From Podarcis raffonei (lineage: Eukaryota; Chordata; Lepidosauria; Squamata; Lacertidae), in NCBI RefSeq assembly GCF_027172205.1, contig NC_070616.1, forward strand, positions 15,180,001 through 15,244,000: a stretch of 64,000 nucleotides of DNA. The letters run 5' to 3'. Each line of letters begins with the position of its first letter. Position 1 is the stretch's first letter. This document shows, one piece after another, positions 54,010 through 64,000 of the stretch. Position numbers and translations under genes: made by a program. Below the pieces are notes generated by a model. That model searched no databases, was not told the origin of the DNA, and saw nothing but the letters and a program-made list of their open reading frames with translations.

Positions 54010-56230
54010 GTAGCAATGTCAATTTATGCCAGTCTGTTCTTTCGTCTCTTGCTCTCAGTCGCTGTTCCTGGCTTCTCTGTGTTGTTGGCAGGAGATTTAA
54101 GAGTTAACCCCCCCCCAGCCACCCTCCTTCCAGGTTGACTTCTGACCAATAGCAAGGAGGGTGTTTTCTCAGGTCTTGATAAGCTGGTGGGGAAGGGGGT
54201 GTTTCCAAGACAATTGCAGAGGTGAATCTTGTCCTCTGGCGCATGTTCATCTTGCTCCATGGGCAAATGAGCCTGGTGAAAAATTATTCTGTAATGTATC
54301 TCACCGCCTTTGGCATGGAGATGGCTTTCTTTACAGTACCCTACCAGAGAATTTTGGCTGCTACCCATTACCTCATGTCAGCGGATGAATGTTCTTTTCA
54401 GACTGGGGGAGATAAACAGAACCCCAAAACCAGAGAGAGAGGAAGCTTAAGGGCATGCTTGGTCCACAGAAAAGAACAGTCTATACCTGATTTTTAAACC
54501 AGTGCTTCTCAAAAGCTGATTGTGGGATTACCTGGGGGGACCTTAAGAATTAAGGGGGTGATGGAAAGCTGATGTCACTTGGTCAAGTTTATTTAACTAG
54601 TTTGAATTGCATTTTGAATAAATTGTTGAATTTTATAGCATTTTTTCCCTTAGTGGATTGTGAGGTTTTCAACCTTTTGGGGTCCACAGCTCCCCTGACC
54701 ACCTGCATTCTTTCTGTGGCACCCTTGTGGGGCTCAGGAGCCCAGTTAGGCCACCCTTTGCCTGCAGAGCTGGCAGCCTATCACCCTTTTTTGAACACCC
54801 TCCCTTGTGGAGTGTTCCCTCAGCCTTTTCTCCTCTCCTTTCTCCTTGGGATCCCTCCAGGCAACCACTGCTGCGGCCCCTGGTCTCTGAGCTGCCCCCC
54901 TGCCCCAAACCACAGTTTTAAAGGGTAGGCTATGGGGCACCGGGGATGAGTTTATGAAACTGAAGCAATGGGGACTTGAAAAAGATTGGGAGCCACTGGT
55001 CTGAAGATTGCTTTTCCAGCAATCAGAACCTGCTTGGAAGCCCCCAAATGAGGATGTGAACGCGGCAACCCTATTCTTTATACTCGGCAACTGATTGCTG
55101 TAGACTGCATTTGCAGCTGGAGGTTCCATTTATGCAGCAACCCTAACATGGCCCAATAGACCTCTCAATCTTCCACATGTTTGCCCAATCTTTTCAACAG
55201 GCCTCAACCAGCGACCATGTGAATCAAAGCATGAGTGGCCATTCATGTATTGATAAGATTTGGGGCTCCTCCAGGGCCATTTCCCATCCTTGGGAGCAAC
55301 ATCCGAAGGGCTGCAGGTGAGGCAGTCCTGCCCTAAATGAATGTCAGGATCCCTCCTTTTGAGTAAAGGTTCTCTACTCGCATCCCCTTGGCCTTGTTTT
55401 TGTACTGGTATCCATGATATGTCCAGCTTGCTCCTTGGGGCAGAGACCTTTAATTCTCGTGTCATTCCATAAGGCAGCCCTGGGCGGGTGGGTGTCACAT
55501 GCAGCCTTTGCTACAATATTTTGCTTCAGAGTAAGAATGCAGAGGATAACTAAAGACAAATGGTATTTTTAAGAATATTACAACAAATTTTAAATGGTAG
55601 TCTTTCCAGCTTGCTAATAAGAAATCTGCGATTCCTGCATTGCAAGGGGGTTGGAATAGATAATCCTAGGGCGTCCTGTCCAGTTCTCCAGTTCTACGAT
55701 TGCTTTGATATCTTGATGGCTGCCTTTTGATATAGCCCATGCATTTACCTGTTAATAATTTGGAAGAGAGGCCTATTAAAAATCATTGTCACTAATAATT
55801 CAGGTTATTTATGTACGCAACAACTGGTCCCTGTTTTGTTAGCCCCAAAATAGAAAGTGAGCGAGGTCGCAACCAAAGAGGATTGGCAACTTGAGTTGAC
55901 AGAATATGCAGAACTTGTACATTTAACATATAGAATAAGAGAGCAAGAAGAACATACATTTAAAGAGTGGAAAACATTTATTGAATATATGGAAAATATA
56001 CAGCTGAAAACGCTGGCAACAGAGTAGCTAAATATTTTTTGGCGGATATAAAAGTGGAACACTGATTTGAATGGTTATAGTAAAATATGCAAGGAAAATA
56101 TGTAAAATGAACTATGGAAAGAGAAGAAGGGAAGTCACTGGATATTTTTTGCAGTTTGTAAAATGTTTATTTGAAATTGTAAAACAAAGTTAATAAATTA
56201 TTATTTTTTAAATCCTTCCAAAACAGGGAA
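54010..56230. other. Spacer between CCT6A and SUMF2
   Basis: No gene seen. It holds hAT-like DNA-element sequence at 54500-54995 (cagtgcttctcaaaa near 54502, gttttcaaccttttgggg near 54666, aaagattgggagccactg near 54990), low-complexity GC-rich sequence, a CR1-like tail near 55630-55700 and an L1 3' end at 55850-56205. The SUMF2 promoter occupies its right end. Confidence 0.6.
55850..56205 (+). mobile_element. L1 LINE 3' end, sense
   Basis: Plus-strand reading gives DWQLELTEYAELVHLTYRIR then EQEEHTFKEWKTFIEYMENI, which parallels the C-terminus of the L1 at 5.5 kb (AEMTGRIRDQ...DWKKFKDYLQ). A 3' UTR and an A/T-rich end follow. It is clearly diverged from the 5.3-7.4 kb copy. Confidence 0.75.
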
Positions 56231-56301
56231 GCAGAGTCATGCACTCAGCGCAGTTTTATTTTTTATGGGGGGAGGGGAGAGAAAACGAAAAGAAAGCTTC
56301 C

Positions 56302-56307
56302 CACGTG
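56302..56307. promoter_or_regulatory. E-box CACGTG upstream of SUMF2
   Basis: Palindromic CACGTG 127 bp before the SUMF2 ATG, next to an ETS-like ccccggaag at about 56324-56332, in a GC-rich start region. Function is not shown. Confidence 0.4.
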
Positions 56308-56433
56308 CTCTTTCCTCGGCTGACCCCGGAAGCGATTCCTTGCCTTGCGCTCGGTTCCCTTTGCTGCCTTCAGCTGCAACTCAATTCTGGGCGCGGGAAG
56401 GAGTCGGCGGGCGTCTCTCTCGCTCCCACTGCC

Positions 56434-56533
56434 ATGGCGTCCGGACCGGCGTCGGGGCGCCGCGGCGTCGGGGTGCTTTGGGCCGGTCTGATCTCCGCCT
56501 GGGCGCTGGCCGGGAGCAGCTCCCAGCAGCCCG
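56434..56533 (+). CDS. SUMF2: SUMF2 exon 1 (signal peptide)
   Basis: Encodes [20 protein letters not shown] then [13 protein letters not shown]; donor GTGAGT, ends in phase 1. Confidence 0.93.
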
Positions 56534-59500
56534 GTGAGTCGCCCGCCCGACTTCCTCCTTCGGATCGCAGGCAGGAGAGTTTCTCCAGGCTGGTCTTCCT
56601 CCTCATGGGTAGACCTATGCCTTGCTTGCCCCCCTGGGGAAGTTGCATGAAACAGATTTCAGCCTTGCAAGGCAATTATTCTTATTGAAGATGCATGAAA
56701 CAGATTTCAGCCTTGCAAGGCAATTATTCTTATTGAAGATGCATGAAACAGATTTCAACCTTGCATAGAAATTATTCTTACTGAACCTTCAGCAATGGGG
56801 GCTGCTCAGACATGGCTTCATTAGGATCGCTGAGGTTAATGAGCCTGGTTAGGAGTATTTGGTGTCCCTATCTTCAGGTGTACTTGTGCAATGCAGGTGT
56901 GAGCACACGGACACTGATGCATCAAACTTATTTCAGACTTAGATACCCATCATCTTTCCCTTCCCTGTTTTCAACCACTGCAAATGGGCATACTGGAACG
57001 ATTCCCCTTGGTGCCCTAACATTTAATGGTGTCCCCTGTTGGTGGATGCTAATATAATTCAGGCATATTTTTTTCTGCAGAGACATCATTTCATATAATC
57101 GTAGCGTTGGAAGGGACCCAATGGGTCATCTAGTCCAACCCGCTGTAAAGGCAGAAAGGTAGGAATCGTAACCACCATTTTTGTGTGTTTTGACTCTCTA
57201 TCCCTGTTGATTTACACCCTCCTCTCAGCAGACGACAGTGTGGTGCGGCTGTCTGGTGGGGTGTTCCAAATCGGGGCAGGTTTCTTGGATGGTAAAAAAG
57301 GAGACGGAGCCTTCAGGATAGTCAAACCGTTCCTGGTGGACAAATATCCAGTCACCAACAAGGACTTCCGGTAAGGAATAAATCCCACGCTTGCTTGAGG
57401 CTGGCTGGGCTCCTGGGTCCATGGGAATGTGGCATTGCAAAATTGCAATGATTTCTGTCTCAATAGGACATATGAATAGGACTTCAGAGTGTTCAACATG
57501 TTCTGCATATAGTTTATTTTTTATTTCATTTATAAGAGTATTTCTAAGCTGCCAGCTCGTTTCCCATGCCTGTTCTACACTGGCTGGCAGCAACAGGGTG
57601 CTAATTCCAGCTCTGGCTGAAGACGTCAGGGATTTGAACCCGAGACCGTCTGCATGCAAAGCACATCCTCTGCTGCTGAGCTATGAGGGCTCTTCCCTGA
57701 AGCAGATATTGAGAAAATTCAAATATTGGCTATATATGATGCTCTATGTAGTTTAACTGTCCAGTGGGAAGTGTTCAGATTAGGACCAGTGTAACTGATG
57801 GCAAAAAAATGATGGTGCTTTCCTCTACATTTATAAAACTATGCATGAGGTTGAGAAAGCGGACAGAGAAAAGCTTTTCTCCCTCTTTCTCGTAACAATA
57901 GAACTCATGGGCATGCAGTGAAAGTGAATGTGAGAAGATTCAGGGCGAATAAAAGAAAGTCCTTCATGCAGTGTATAGTTAAACTCTGGAACTCACTCCC
58001 ACTGGAGGCATTGATGGCCACCAACTTGGATGGCTTTTAAAGAGGATGAGATGAATTCATGGAGGAAGAGAGGGCTATCAGTGTCTACTAGCTGTGATGG
58101 CCGTAGTCTGTCTCCATGGTTGGAGGCAGTAATGCTTCTGAATGCCAGTTGCTGGAAGCCTCAGGAGTGGAGAGGGCTCCTGGGCTCAGGTCATGCTTGC
58201 GGGTTTCCCATTAAGGGCATCTGGTTGGCCAGCGTGAGACCAGGTTGCTGCCTAGATGGGCCATAGACCTGGTCCAGCAGGTTCTTTTTATGATCCTGCT
58301 ATCTCACATCTCCCATCCAGTAGCCTCCCAGGATGTTTATGGTTGGGAACATAATAGGTAGAAAAAGAAAATGGGTCAAGAGAGGTGTTCAGATGTGCTG
58401 GTTGAGAAAAGTTGGACTGTCAATCAAAGCAAGCTGATGGGAGTTGTTGTCCAAAGCAGCTGGAGGGCACCAGGTTGGGGGAGGCTGATCTAGGGATTTG
58501 TGTCTAAGTTCCTGGTTTGAAAACCAACAGGGAGTTTGTGAGAGACCAGAAATACAAAACAGAAGCTGAGCAATACGGGTGGAGCTTTGTCTTTGAGGAT
58601 TTCGTCCCCGAAGAGCTGAAGAAGAAAGTGACACGGAAACTCGAGGTAGGGGACAGCCCTAGAGACGAAGGGTGTTCCTGGTGGGGCCTTAGGTCATGGG
58701 GGTAAATGTCCATCACAGGCCTGTTCCTGCAAACGATATGTTTCCTCCCCCCGAAGATTCTGGATGTTGTCCCTCCAAAAACTGAGACTTGCCAAATCCT
58801 AAAGTTTCTGTGCCATGCTATATAAAAGGCTAGCTTGATGCTACCTGCCCATGGTTTGCCCTGCTCTCAAGCCATTGGCCAAGCTTCTGTGATGTCACTA
58901 GTAATACCTTTTTCCTAAAACAGGACATAGTTATTGTAAGGGGGGAGGTGGGCTGTATTAGCACTGGTGAGATTTTTGCTTTGAACACACTTTTCTTCCT
59001 CCTTTTAGTCTGCCCCGTGGTGGCTTCCTATCGAGAAAGCATTTTGGAGACAGGTGAGTCTTACGTAGGGGCAGGGGAATGTTCATCCTTCTATAAGAGT
59101 GATGTCACTGAAATGGTCCATGTTGGCATCCAAGGAAAGGGAGTAAAAAGTGGCCATTAGCTGGAGCCCACAGATCATCATAGAGCCTATTTTTGGAAAC
59201 CGCTTTGAGGTTTTTCAAGCGATGTATGAACTCTGTGAAATAAAAAAATAAAAATGTCACAGTTCACAACCTGATACACCAGATCCTTATTTCCATCCAC
59301 CTGTCGCAACAAGTAAAAGAACGTCCTGCTTCATGCAATGCCTAGTTAAACTTTGGAACTCCCTCCCACTGGAGGCAATGATGGCCACCCACTTGGATGG
59401 CTTTAAAATAGGATTAGGCAAATCCATGGAGGAAGAGAGGGCTATTGATGGCTGCTAGCCAGGATGGCTATACTTTGCCTCCGCAGTCGGAGGCAGTGAT

Positions 59501-60732
59501 GCTTCTGAATATCAGCTGCTTGAAGCCACTGTGGGGGCCAGTGCTCTTGTGCTCAGCTCCTGCTTGCAAGTTTCCTAGGAGAGGTCACCAGGAGAACAGG
59601 ATGCTGCACTAGATGGGCCAAGACAATGTCAGACGATTGACACTTGTCAAAGTTCAAGGGAGGTTGCTTTAACTTGCATCCATCTGTCAGTGTCAATTAG
59701 CTGGTTGTCAGTTACAGGGAGCCCCTCTGAAGTTTCTGCAGAGGGGAAATTGCTCCCCAAAACAGAACTTTTTTTCCAGAGAAATCAGTTTGTCTTCAAA
59801 GCGCTGGAGGAAGCTCTTTCAATGCAAGCCACTTCCTCCTCCTCCCTTGGCTACACTAGGAGGCTAGTTTGGTGTTTGCCCCAGACAGGAGAATGAGGAA
59901 CAGGCTCGCCCCTCCACTACCCAGATTAGGGCTATGGTTCAGACTTTTTTCGGGGCCCCTTTGTCCCATAAACTCCTCCCCACTGCCCCCTACCCCCTAC
60001 CCTATAAAAAGCATTGTGCAGAATAGCGATTTGCATGACCCGCTAAAGAAGATCATAACACAGTGACATTCAAAACAGTTACAATTAATTGCACATTTAC
60101 TCAAAAATCCTGGTAAGACTATTTACGGTAGTTTAATTAAGTCAACAAAACTGATGCACTTGATCCAGGGATCAAGCTTCTCTGATAGTCAGCAGTGGCC
60201 GCCATCCTGGGTCTGCACTGGTGCTCTGTGTCATCGTTGTTTACTGATACTGTGGGCTGGTTCAAGGCCTACTCAGAGTAACCCCAATCAGCCCGCAGGT
60301 CCCGGATCTGGCATCAAGGAGAGGCTGGACTTCCCGGTGCTGCACGTGAGCTGGAACGATGCCCAGGCCTTCTGCGCGTGGAGAGGGAAGAGGCTGCCGA
60401 CCGAGGAGGAGTGGGAGTTTGCTGCCAGGGGGGGCCTGGAGAGTACGTAAGCGAAGGGCCTGGGGTCGCAGTGGCGGTGGCGGCAGCTTCATCTGGTCAG
60501 CGTATCCAGACCAGGGGAGAGCAGGCTAAGTTTTTTTGGGGGGGAAACCCTCATCCAAAGAGACTAGCCTCTGAGCACAAAGCTGGCTCTGAAAGGCTTT
60601 AGACAAATTGTCAGGGCACGGGGAGGAGACAAAAACGAGGTTTAAAAGTATTTCGTTATTGCTGGCAGCTGTTTTTGTGCCCTGGATTCCTATAAAGTGG
60701 GGCAGGGGCTATTTTTTCTCCCCTTTCCTCCC

Positions 60733-60791
<59 letters not shown>

Positions 60792-61051
60792 CTTTCTTTT
60801 CTTTCTCTCCCCTCTCTCTGTGCCACCCCCTTAACCCTCACTTCCCCCCCATTCCATCCATGTGAAAATTAGGCCTTCTAGGACCACATAGGCAGTACAA
60901 GTGGTAGCAGATTTGTGAGGGGTTCTCTGGTTAAAGTGGGGAGTGTGGCATAAGAAGGACTCCCCCCCACACTCTAAGGCTACATGCACAACAGGTTTCA
61001 GGATTGGGGCGTCAATTTAAGTTTAGCCCAAAGGCAGCAAAACCGTTCTGA

Positions 61052-61099
<48 letters not shown>

Positions 61100-63546
61100 T
61101 CAGGCATTGGGGCGGGGGGCAGGGTAAGATTTCCAGCTGAGCTGCTGCTGTTCCCCTTCTGCATCATCATCAGTCGTTTTAATTTAACATTTTTAGGATA
61201 GGATTAAAATCACCCTTTCCTGCTCACGTGGTTTGATAAGAGAAGGTGGGATTTGTGTGTGTAAACATGTTGGAACTGATAAAACCAGCTTAAAAAATGA
61301 CCTTTTCTAAAAAAAATAAAAATGACCTTTTCTTTTCCCCTCCCTATTTTTTGCCAGACAGGTTGTATCCTTGGGGGAACAAATTCCTCACCAACCGTAC
61401 GAACCTCTGGCAGGTAGGAAAACTGGAGAGCAGGGCTTTGGGAACCTTGGTTCCAGCCTTCCCCCAACCTGGTGCCCCCGGCTGAGGAGAGTTGTAGTCG
61501 GAAACACCTGGCATACAGCTTACTAGTCTTCCGTTTGTGTTTTGTCCTGACTCCTATTTATTTATTACATTTATATCCTGCCTGTCCTCTAAGGAGCTCT
61601 AGGTGGCATATCTAGTTCTCTCCCCGTTTGTTCCTCACAACAGCCCTGCGAGGTAAATTAAGCTGAGAGGCAGAGTGGTTGCCCAGCAAGGTTCATGGCT
61701 AAATGCGGAGGGTGCGGATTTGAACCCTGGTCTCTCTGAGGCCCTAGTCTGACACTCTAACCACTATGCCACAGCTGGCTGTTGAAGACTGGCCCCTTCT
61801 GCAGGAGTCTCTGTGACTGCAATATTTTACCAGCCTCCGGGGATTCTTAGGAAAGCGACAAAGCAACACCCAAACTTTGGAACTCCCTGCCTCTTGACAT
61901 CAGGCAGGCGCCTTCGCCTGTTAAAAACATTTGTTTCGATGAGCTCACCTAGATGTTTAGAAAGCTAATGAAAATTTTAATTCTGTTTTTAGTCTATTGT
62001 TATTTCAGCTTTTCAAAAGCCTGAAATGATTGCTGTTATTTTTGCTTATCAATAGCATTACTGTCTTATCATTTTTGTAATCCCTTGAGGTGTTTTTTTC
62101 TATATGAAATAAAATAAAAAGCTTGTATCCCACATGCCTTTAACTCTGTGGCGTGGCCACACTTGGAATATTCTGTGCAGTTTTGGCAGCTGCATCTCAG
62201 AAAGCCACCTGGGCATTTCCTGCCTAGTGTAAACCTCCTGTTTTTATTATGATAAACAAAATAAGCCAAAGACAAGGAGCATAAAGAAAGACCATTACAG
62301 CACGTTGAAAGCAACATACGGTTGGACATTATCATTGAACTTGTTACAAATGTTACGAAAAATACAAATGAACCTGGTTTATATGTATTATTTTGCAGTA
62401 AGTCAATTAATCATAGTTACTGTAAATTATTTTTTCTCGATCCATTTGGATATGCAGGCAACCCCCAGTCTGTTCCAGGTCATCTCACACAATGACGGAG
62501 CATGCATAAGCCCCTGTTCTGGCCACTTCCCAGTCACTGCGGTGCATGCGTGGCCGCACATCAATTGTTGTTGTTGCTGTTTAGTCGTTTAGTCGTGTCC
62601 GACTCTTCGTGACCCCATGGACCAGAGCACGTCAGGCACTCCTGTCTTCTACTGCCTCCCGCAGTTTGGTCAGACTCATGCTGGTAGCTTCGAGAACACT
62701 ATCCAACCATCTCGTCCTCTGTCGTCCCCTTCTCCTTGTGCCCTCCATCTTTCCCAACATCAGGGTCTTTTCCAGGGAGTCTTCTCTTCTCATGAGGTGG
62801 CCAAAGTATTGGAGCCTCAGCTTCAGGATCTGTCCTTCCAGTGAGCACTCAGGGCTGATTTCATTAAGAATGGATGCGTTTGATCTTCCTGCAGTCCATG
62901 GGACTCTCAAGAGTCTCCTCCAGCACCATAATTCAAAAGCATCAATTCTTTGGCGATCAGCCTTCTTTATGGTCCAGCTCTCACTTCCATACATCACTAC
63001 TGGGAAAACCATGACTTTAACTATACAGACCTTTGTTGGCAAGGTGATGTCTCTGCTTTTTACGATGCTGTCTAGGACATCAATTGGGTGTGCTTAAATC
63101 AGTCATTGCCACCCGCCAATTACTAGCCGTTATAATCTCAGCAGCAGCTATAACACTGAAACACTATTTTTTGATCATTTCCTGCAATAACAGAATAACC
63201 AAGCAGAAATATTTTAGGTTCCCAGGGTATATGGTATCCTAACATATCAGAGACATTAGCCTGAAAGGATTACCAGATTTCTGCAGCTTCTTAACGGACG
63301 CAATCCGGAGTGTTTTTTCAAGGCCAGTTCTCACGTTTTGCTGCTCTTAGTTACAACTGAATCAGCTTATGCCCTGGGGTGTCCTTTGGGGCTTGTGACT
63401 CCAGCTGTGCAACAGACACACACAAATAGTGAGTGGATGCTTCTTCCCTCTTTCCCCACAGGGCAATTTTCCTGCTGTCGACACAGCCGAAGACGGCTAC
63501 CATGGGGTCTCCCCAGTGGCTGCGTTTCCTCCTCAGAACAACTACG
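56434..63546 (+). CDS. SUMF2: SUMF2, sulfatase-modifying factor 2 (partial: exons 1-7, about 231 codons)
   Basis: Exons 56434-56533, 57229-57370, 58531-58645, 59009-59053, 60292-60442, 61358-61413, 63462-63546; the last exons lie beyond the window. SUMF2 is an ER-lumen paralogue of the formylglycine-generating enzyme SUMF1; it lacks FGE activity and binds SUMF1. Visible: a signal-peptide-like N-terminus ([19 protein letters not shown]), then the FGE-type C-lectin-like fold with [62 protein letters not shown] and [19 protein letters not shown]. The ATG at 56434 has the Kozak context GCCATGG; an in-frame ATG at 56239 would bury the signal peptide. The Cys pair that separates SUMF1 from SUMF2 lies off the window. 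Confidence 0.95.
56645..56783. repeat. 48-bp tandem repeat, about 2.9 units
   Basis: Unit gcatgaaacagatttcagcc / ttgcaaggcaattattctta / ttgaagat at 56645, 56693 and 56741; the first two are identical, the third diverged. It lies in SUMF2 intron 1. Confidence 0.95.
57090..57165 (-). mobile_element. CR1/SINE tail fragment, antisense
   Basis: Reads gttggaagggacccaatggg and tcatctagtccaacccgctg, the reverse complement of the common CR1/tRNA-SINE tail. Confidence 0.6.
57229..57370 (+). CDS. SUMF2: SUMF2 exon 2 with NAGNAG acceptor
   Basis: Encodes [20 protein letters not shown], then [20 protein letters not shown] and VTNKDF. The acceptor is a tandem ctcagcag: use of the first AG starts the exon at 57229 (adds one Ala), use of the second at 57232. 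Both keep the frame. Donor GTAAGG. Confidence 0.93.
57575..57700 (-). mobile_element. tRNA-derived SINE, antisense
   Basis: Contains gatttgaacccgagaccgtc (B-box complement) and tgcatgcaaagcacatcctc, ctgctgagctatgaggg, the reverse complement of the 11948 SINE head. Confidence 0.65.
57895..58285 (+). mobile_element. CR1 LINE 3' end, sense
   Basis: Contains ttaaactctggaactcactc, ccactggaggcattgatggc, cacttggatgg-like, ttcatggaggaagagagggc and tggtccagcaggttc, the CR1 3' end in sense orientation. Confidence 0.82.
58531..58645 (+). CDS. SUMF2: SUMF2 exon 3
   Basis: Encodes [20 protein letters not shown] then [18 protein letters not shown]; acceptor CCAACAG, donor GTAGGG, ends in phase 0. Confidence 0.95.
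59009..59053 (+). CDS. SUMF2: SUMF2 exon 4 (45 nt)
   Basis: Encodes [15 protein letters not shown]; acceptor CTTTTAG, donor GTGAGT, phase 0 at both ends. Too short to stand out as an open frame, but it matches SVLWWLPVEKAFWRQ of human SUMF2. Confidence 0.95.
59310..59620 (+). mobile_element. CR1 LINE 3' end, sense
   Basis: Contains gttaaactttggaactccct, ccactggaggcaatgatggc, acttggatggctttaaaata and catggaggaagagagggcta. Second sense-strand CR1 copy in SUMF2, close in sequence to the one at 57895. Confidence 0.82.
59930..60195. mobile_element. hAT element relic related to the 34.9 kb copy
   Basis: Shares cctataaaa-gcatt, tttgcatgacccgctaaag, aacacagt-a-attcaaaac, acaattaattgcacattta and gtttaattaagtcaacaaaa with the element at 34891-35473, but without the L2 insert. 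Inverted ends are eroded. It lies in SUMF2 intron 4 just before exon 5. Confidence 0.72.
60292..60442 (+). CDS. SUMF2: SUMF2 exon 5
   Basis: Encodes [20 protein letters not shown], then [20 protein letters not shown] and [10 protein letters not shown]. The donor is GTACGT at 60443, not the overlapping GTAAGC at 60447: only the former gives the NRLYPWGN junction at the length of human SUMF2. Acceptor ATCAG with a poor pyrimidine tract. Confidence 0.92.
60736..60785. repeat. (CT)n microsatellite
   Basis: About 25 CT units in SUMF2 intron 5. A second, 20-unit (CT)n run lies at 61055-61095. Confidence 0.95.
61358..61413 (+). CDS. SUMF2: SUMF2 exon 6
   Basis: Encodes (N)[18 protein letters not shown]; acceptor TTGCCAG, donor GTAGGA. 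Confidence 0.94.
61545..61785 (-). mobile_element. tRNA-derived SINE, nearly full length, antisense
   Basis: Antisense head gccagctgtggcatagtggt (A box) and gggttcaaatccgcacc (B box), body with ttgctgggcaaccactctg, and a tail aggcaggatataaatgtaa. The same family recurs at 63555-63755. Confidence 0.78.
62566..63092 (-). mobile_element. BovB (RTE) LINE 3' end, antisense, long open frame
   Basis: Antisense frame of 136 codons (63042-62632) reads [20 protein letters not shown], then [40 protein letters not shown] and [20 protein letters not shown], the C-terminus of BovB reverse transcriptase. Homology continues upstream to about 63092 ([10 protein letters not shown]). The 3' end carries a CAA-repeat-like tail (ttgttgttgctg on plus). 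The copy is 5'-truncated and lies in SUMF2 intron 6. Confidence 0.92.
63462..63546 (+). CDS. SUMF2: SUMF2 exon 7 (last in window)
   Basis: Encodes [20 protein letters not shown] then AFPPQNNY, ending in phase 1; acceptor CCCACAG, donor GTAAGG. Confidence 0.95.
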
Positions 63547-63554
63547 GTAAGGAA

Positions 63555-63755
63555 AGTTTATTTATTGCATTGATTTCCCACTTTTTCCTCCAAGGAGCTG
63601 GAGGTGGTGCACATGGTTCGCCTCCTCCCATTTTATCCCTAGTTATCCCTGACTAGCCCAGTTATCTTCATGATGGCCAAGGGGGGATCTGAACCCTGGT
63701 CTCCTAAACCCTAGTCTTGACACTCTAACCACTGTGCCACACTGGCAACTCCTCC
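63555..63755 (-). mobile_element. tRNA-derived SINE, antisense
   Basis: Contains tctgaaccctggtctcctaa and gacactctaaccactgtgcc, the reverse complement of the head seen at 61545-61785; starts 10 bp after the SUMF2 exon 7 donor. Confidence 0.7.
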
Positions 63756-63780
63756 TTCTAGACTCCACAAAGCTTCCTTG

Positions 63781-63915
63781 GATCGCTTAGTTGGTGGAGC
63801 GTGAGGCTCTTAAGGTCAGGGATATGGGTTCAAGCCCCACGTTGGGCCAAAGATTCTTGCATTGCAGGGGCTGTTGGACAAAATGGCCTTTCAACTCTGT
63901 TTTTGTGATTCCATA
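63781..63915 (+). mobile_element. tRNA-Lys-like SINE, sense
   Basis: Head gcttagttggtggagcgtga, aggctcttaaggtcaggg and ggttcaagccccacgttggg resemble tRNA-Lys from D arm to T arm; then gcattgcaggggctgttgga and ctttcaactctgtttttgtg form a CR1-like tail. Its presence inside a repeat cluster and its tail argue against a functional tRNA gene. Confidence 0.75.
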
Positions 63916-64000
63916 CTCTGTTACCAGGACTTTGTTCGAATCTTCCTTTAGCCATCCCACTCACTTGAAAAGCCCTGGCCAATGAGCTACAGTGGTTTTG

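Noticed and set aside
56239-56433. Upstream in-frame ATG giving a 65-residue longer SUMF2
   Set aside because: It would bury the signal peptide; the ATG at 56434 has a better Kozak context and fits the family length.
62609-63097. 162-codon plus-strand open frame
   Set aside because: Antisense shadow of the BovB reverse transcriptase.
63781-63860. Possible tRNA-Lys gene
   Set aside because: The tRNA-like head continues into a CR1-type tail and repeats at other places, which marks a SINE.
1-64000. CRISPR arrays, bacterial operons, phage or plasmid features
   Set aside because: None seen; spliced vertebrate genes and squamate repeats account for the window.

Overview
The window is vertebrate nuclear DNA, almost certainly from a squamate reptile (a lizard; a lacertid-like genome would fit, but the species cannot be fixed from sequence alone). 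Intron-containing genes with GT-AG junctions, plus BovB, CR1, L2 and L1 LINEs, several tRNA-derived SINEs, hAT and Tigger-like MITEs and long (ATT)n tails, are the typical squamate mixture. No bacterial, CRISPR or plasmid features are present.

Four conserved genes lie in the order known from human 7p11.2: NIPSNAP2 (+, 3' two thirds, exons from 7587 to 13488), PSPH (-, five coding exons 26873 to 20490, complete CDS), CCT6A (+, fourteen exons 42939 to 53738, complete CDS) and SUMF2 (+, first seven exons 56434 to 63546, continuing off the right edge). NIPSNAP2 and PSPH are tail to tail. PSPH and CCT6A are most likely head to head over a CpG-rich promoter near 42.7-43.2 kb, with a CCAAT box and a heat-shock-element-like site. 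All exon limits were read from splice sites and reading phase. The coding sequences add up to 226 codons (PSPH) and 530 codons (CCT6A), matching the human proteins within one residue.

Layout: 1-4.6 kb is a Ty3/Gypsy element in antisense that looks whole in its visible part and probably sits inside a CR1 copy. 4.6-7.4 kb holds that CR1, a hAT MITE nested in it, and a 5'-truncated L1 with an 11-bp target duplication. 7.6-14.6 kb is NIPSNAP2 with its 3' UTR. 14.6-20.5 kb is intergenic with CR1 and L2 pieces. 20.5-26.9 kb is PSPH coding. 26.9-42.7 kb is probably the long 5'-UTR intron of PSPH and is packed with transposon relics, many with clear target duplications. 42.7-54.0 kb is CCT6A, 54.0-56.2 kb a short repeat-rich spacer, and 56.4 kb to the end is SUMF2.

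The genes are housekeeping functions that do not form one pathway: a mitochondrial matrix/membrane protein, the last enzyme of serine synthesis, a subunit of the TRiC/CCT chaperonin, and an ER-lumen paralogue of the formylglycine-generating enzyme. I found no new biological system. What deserves a second look is mobile-element architecture, several inverted repeats, the shared promoter, and one candidate H/ACA snoRNA in a CCT6A intron.
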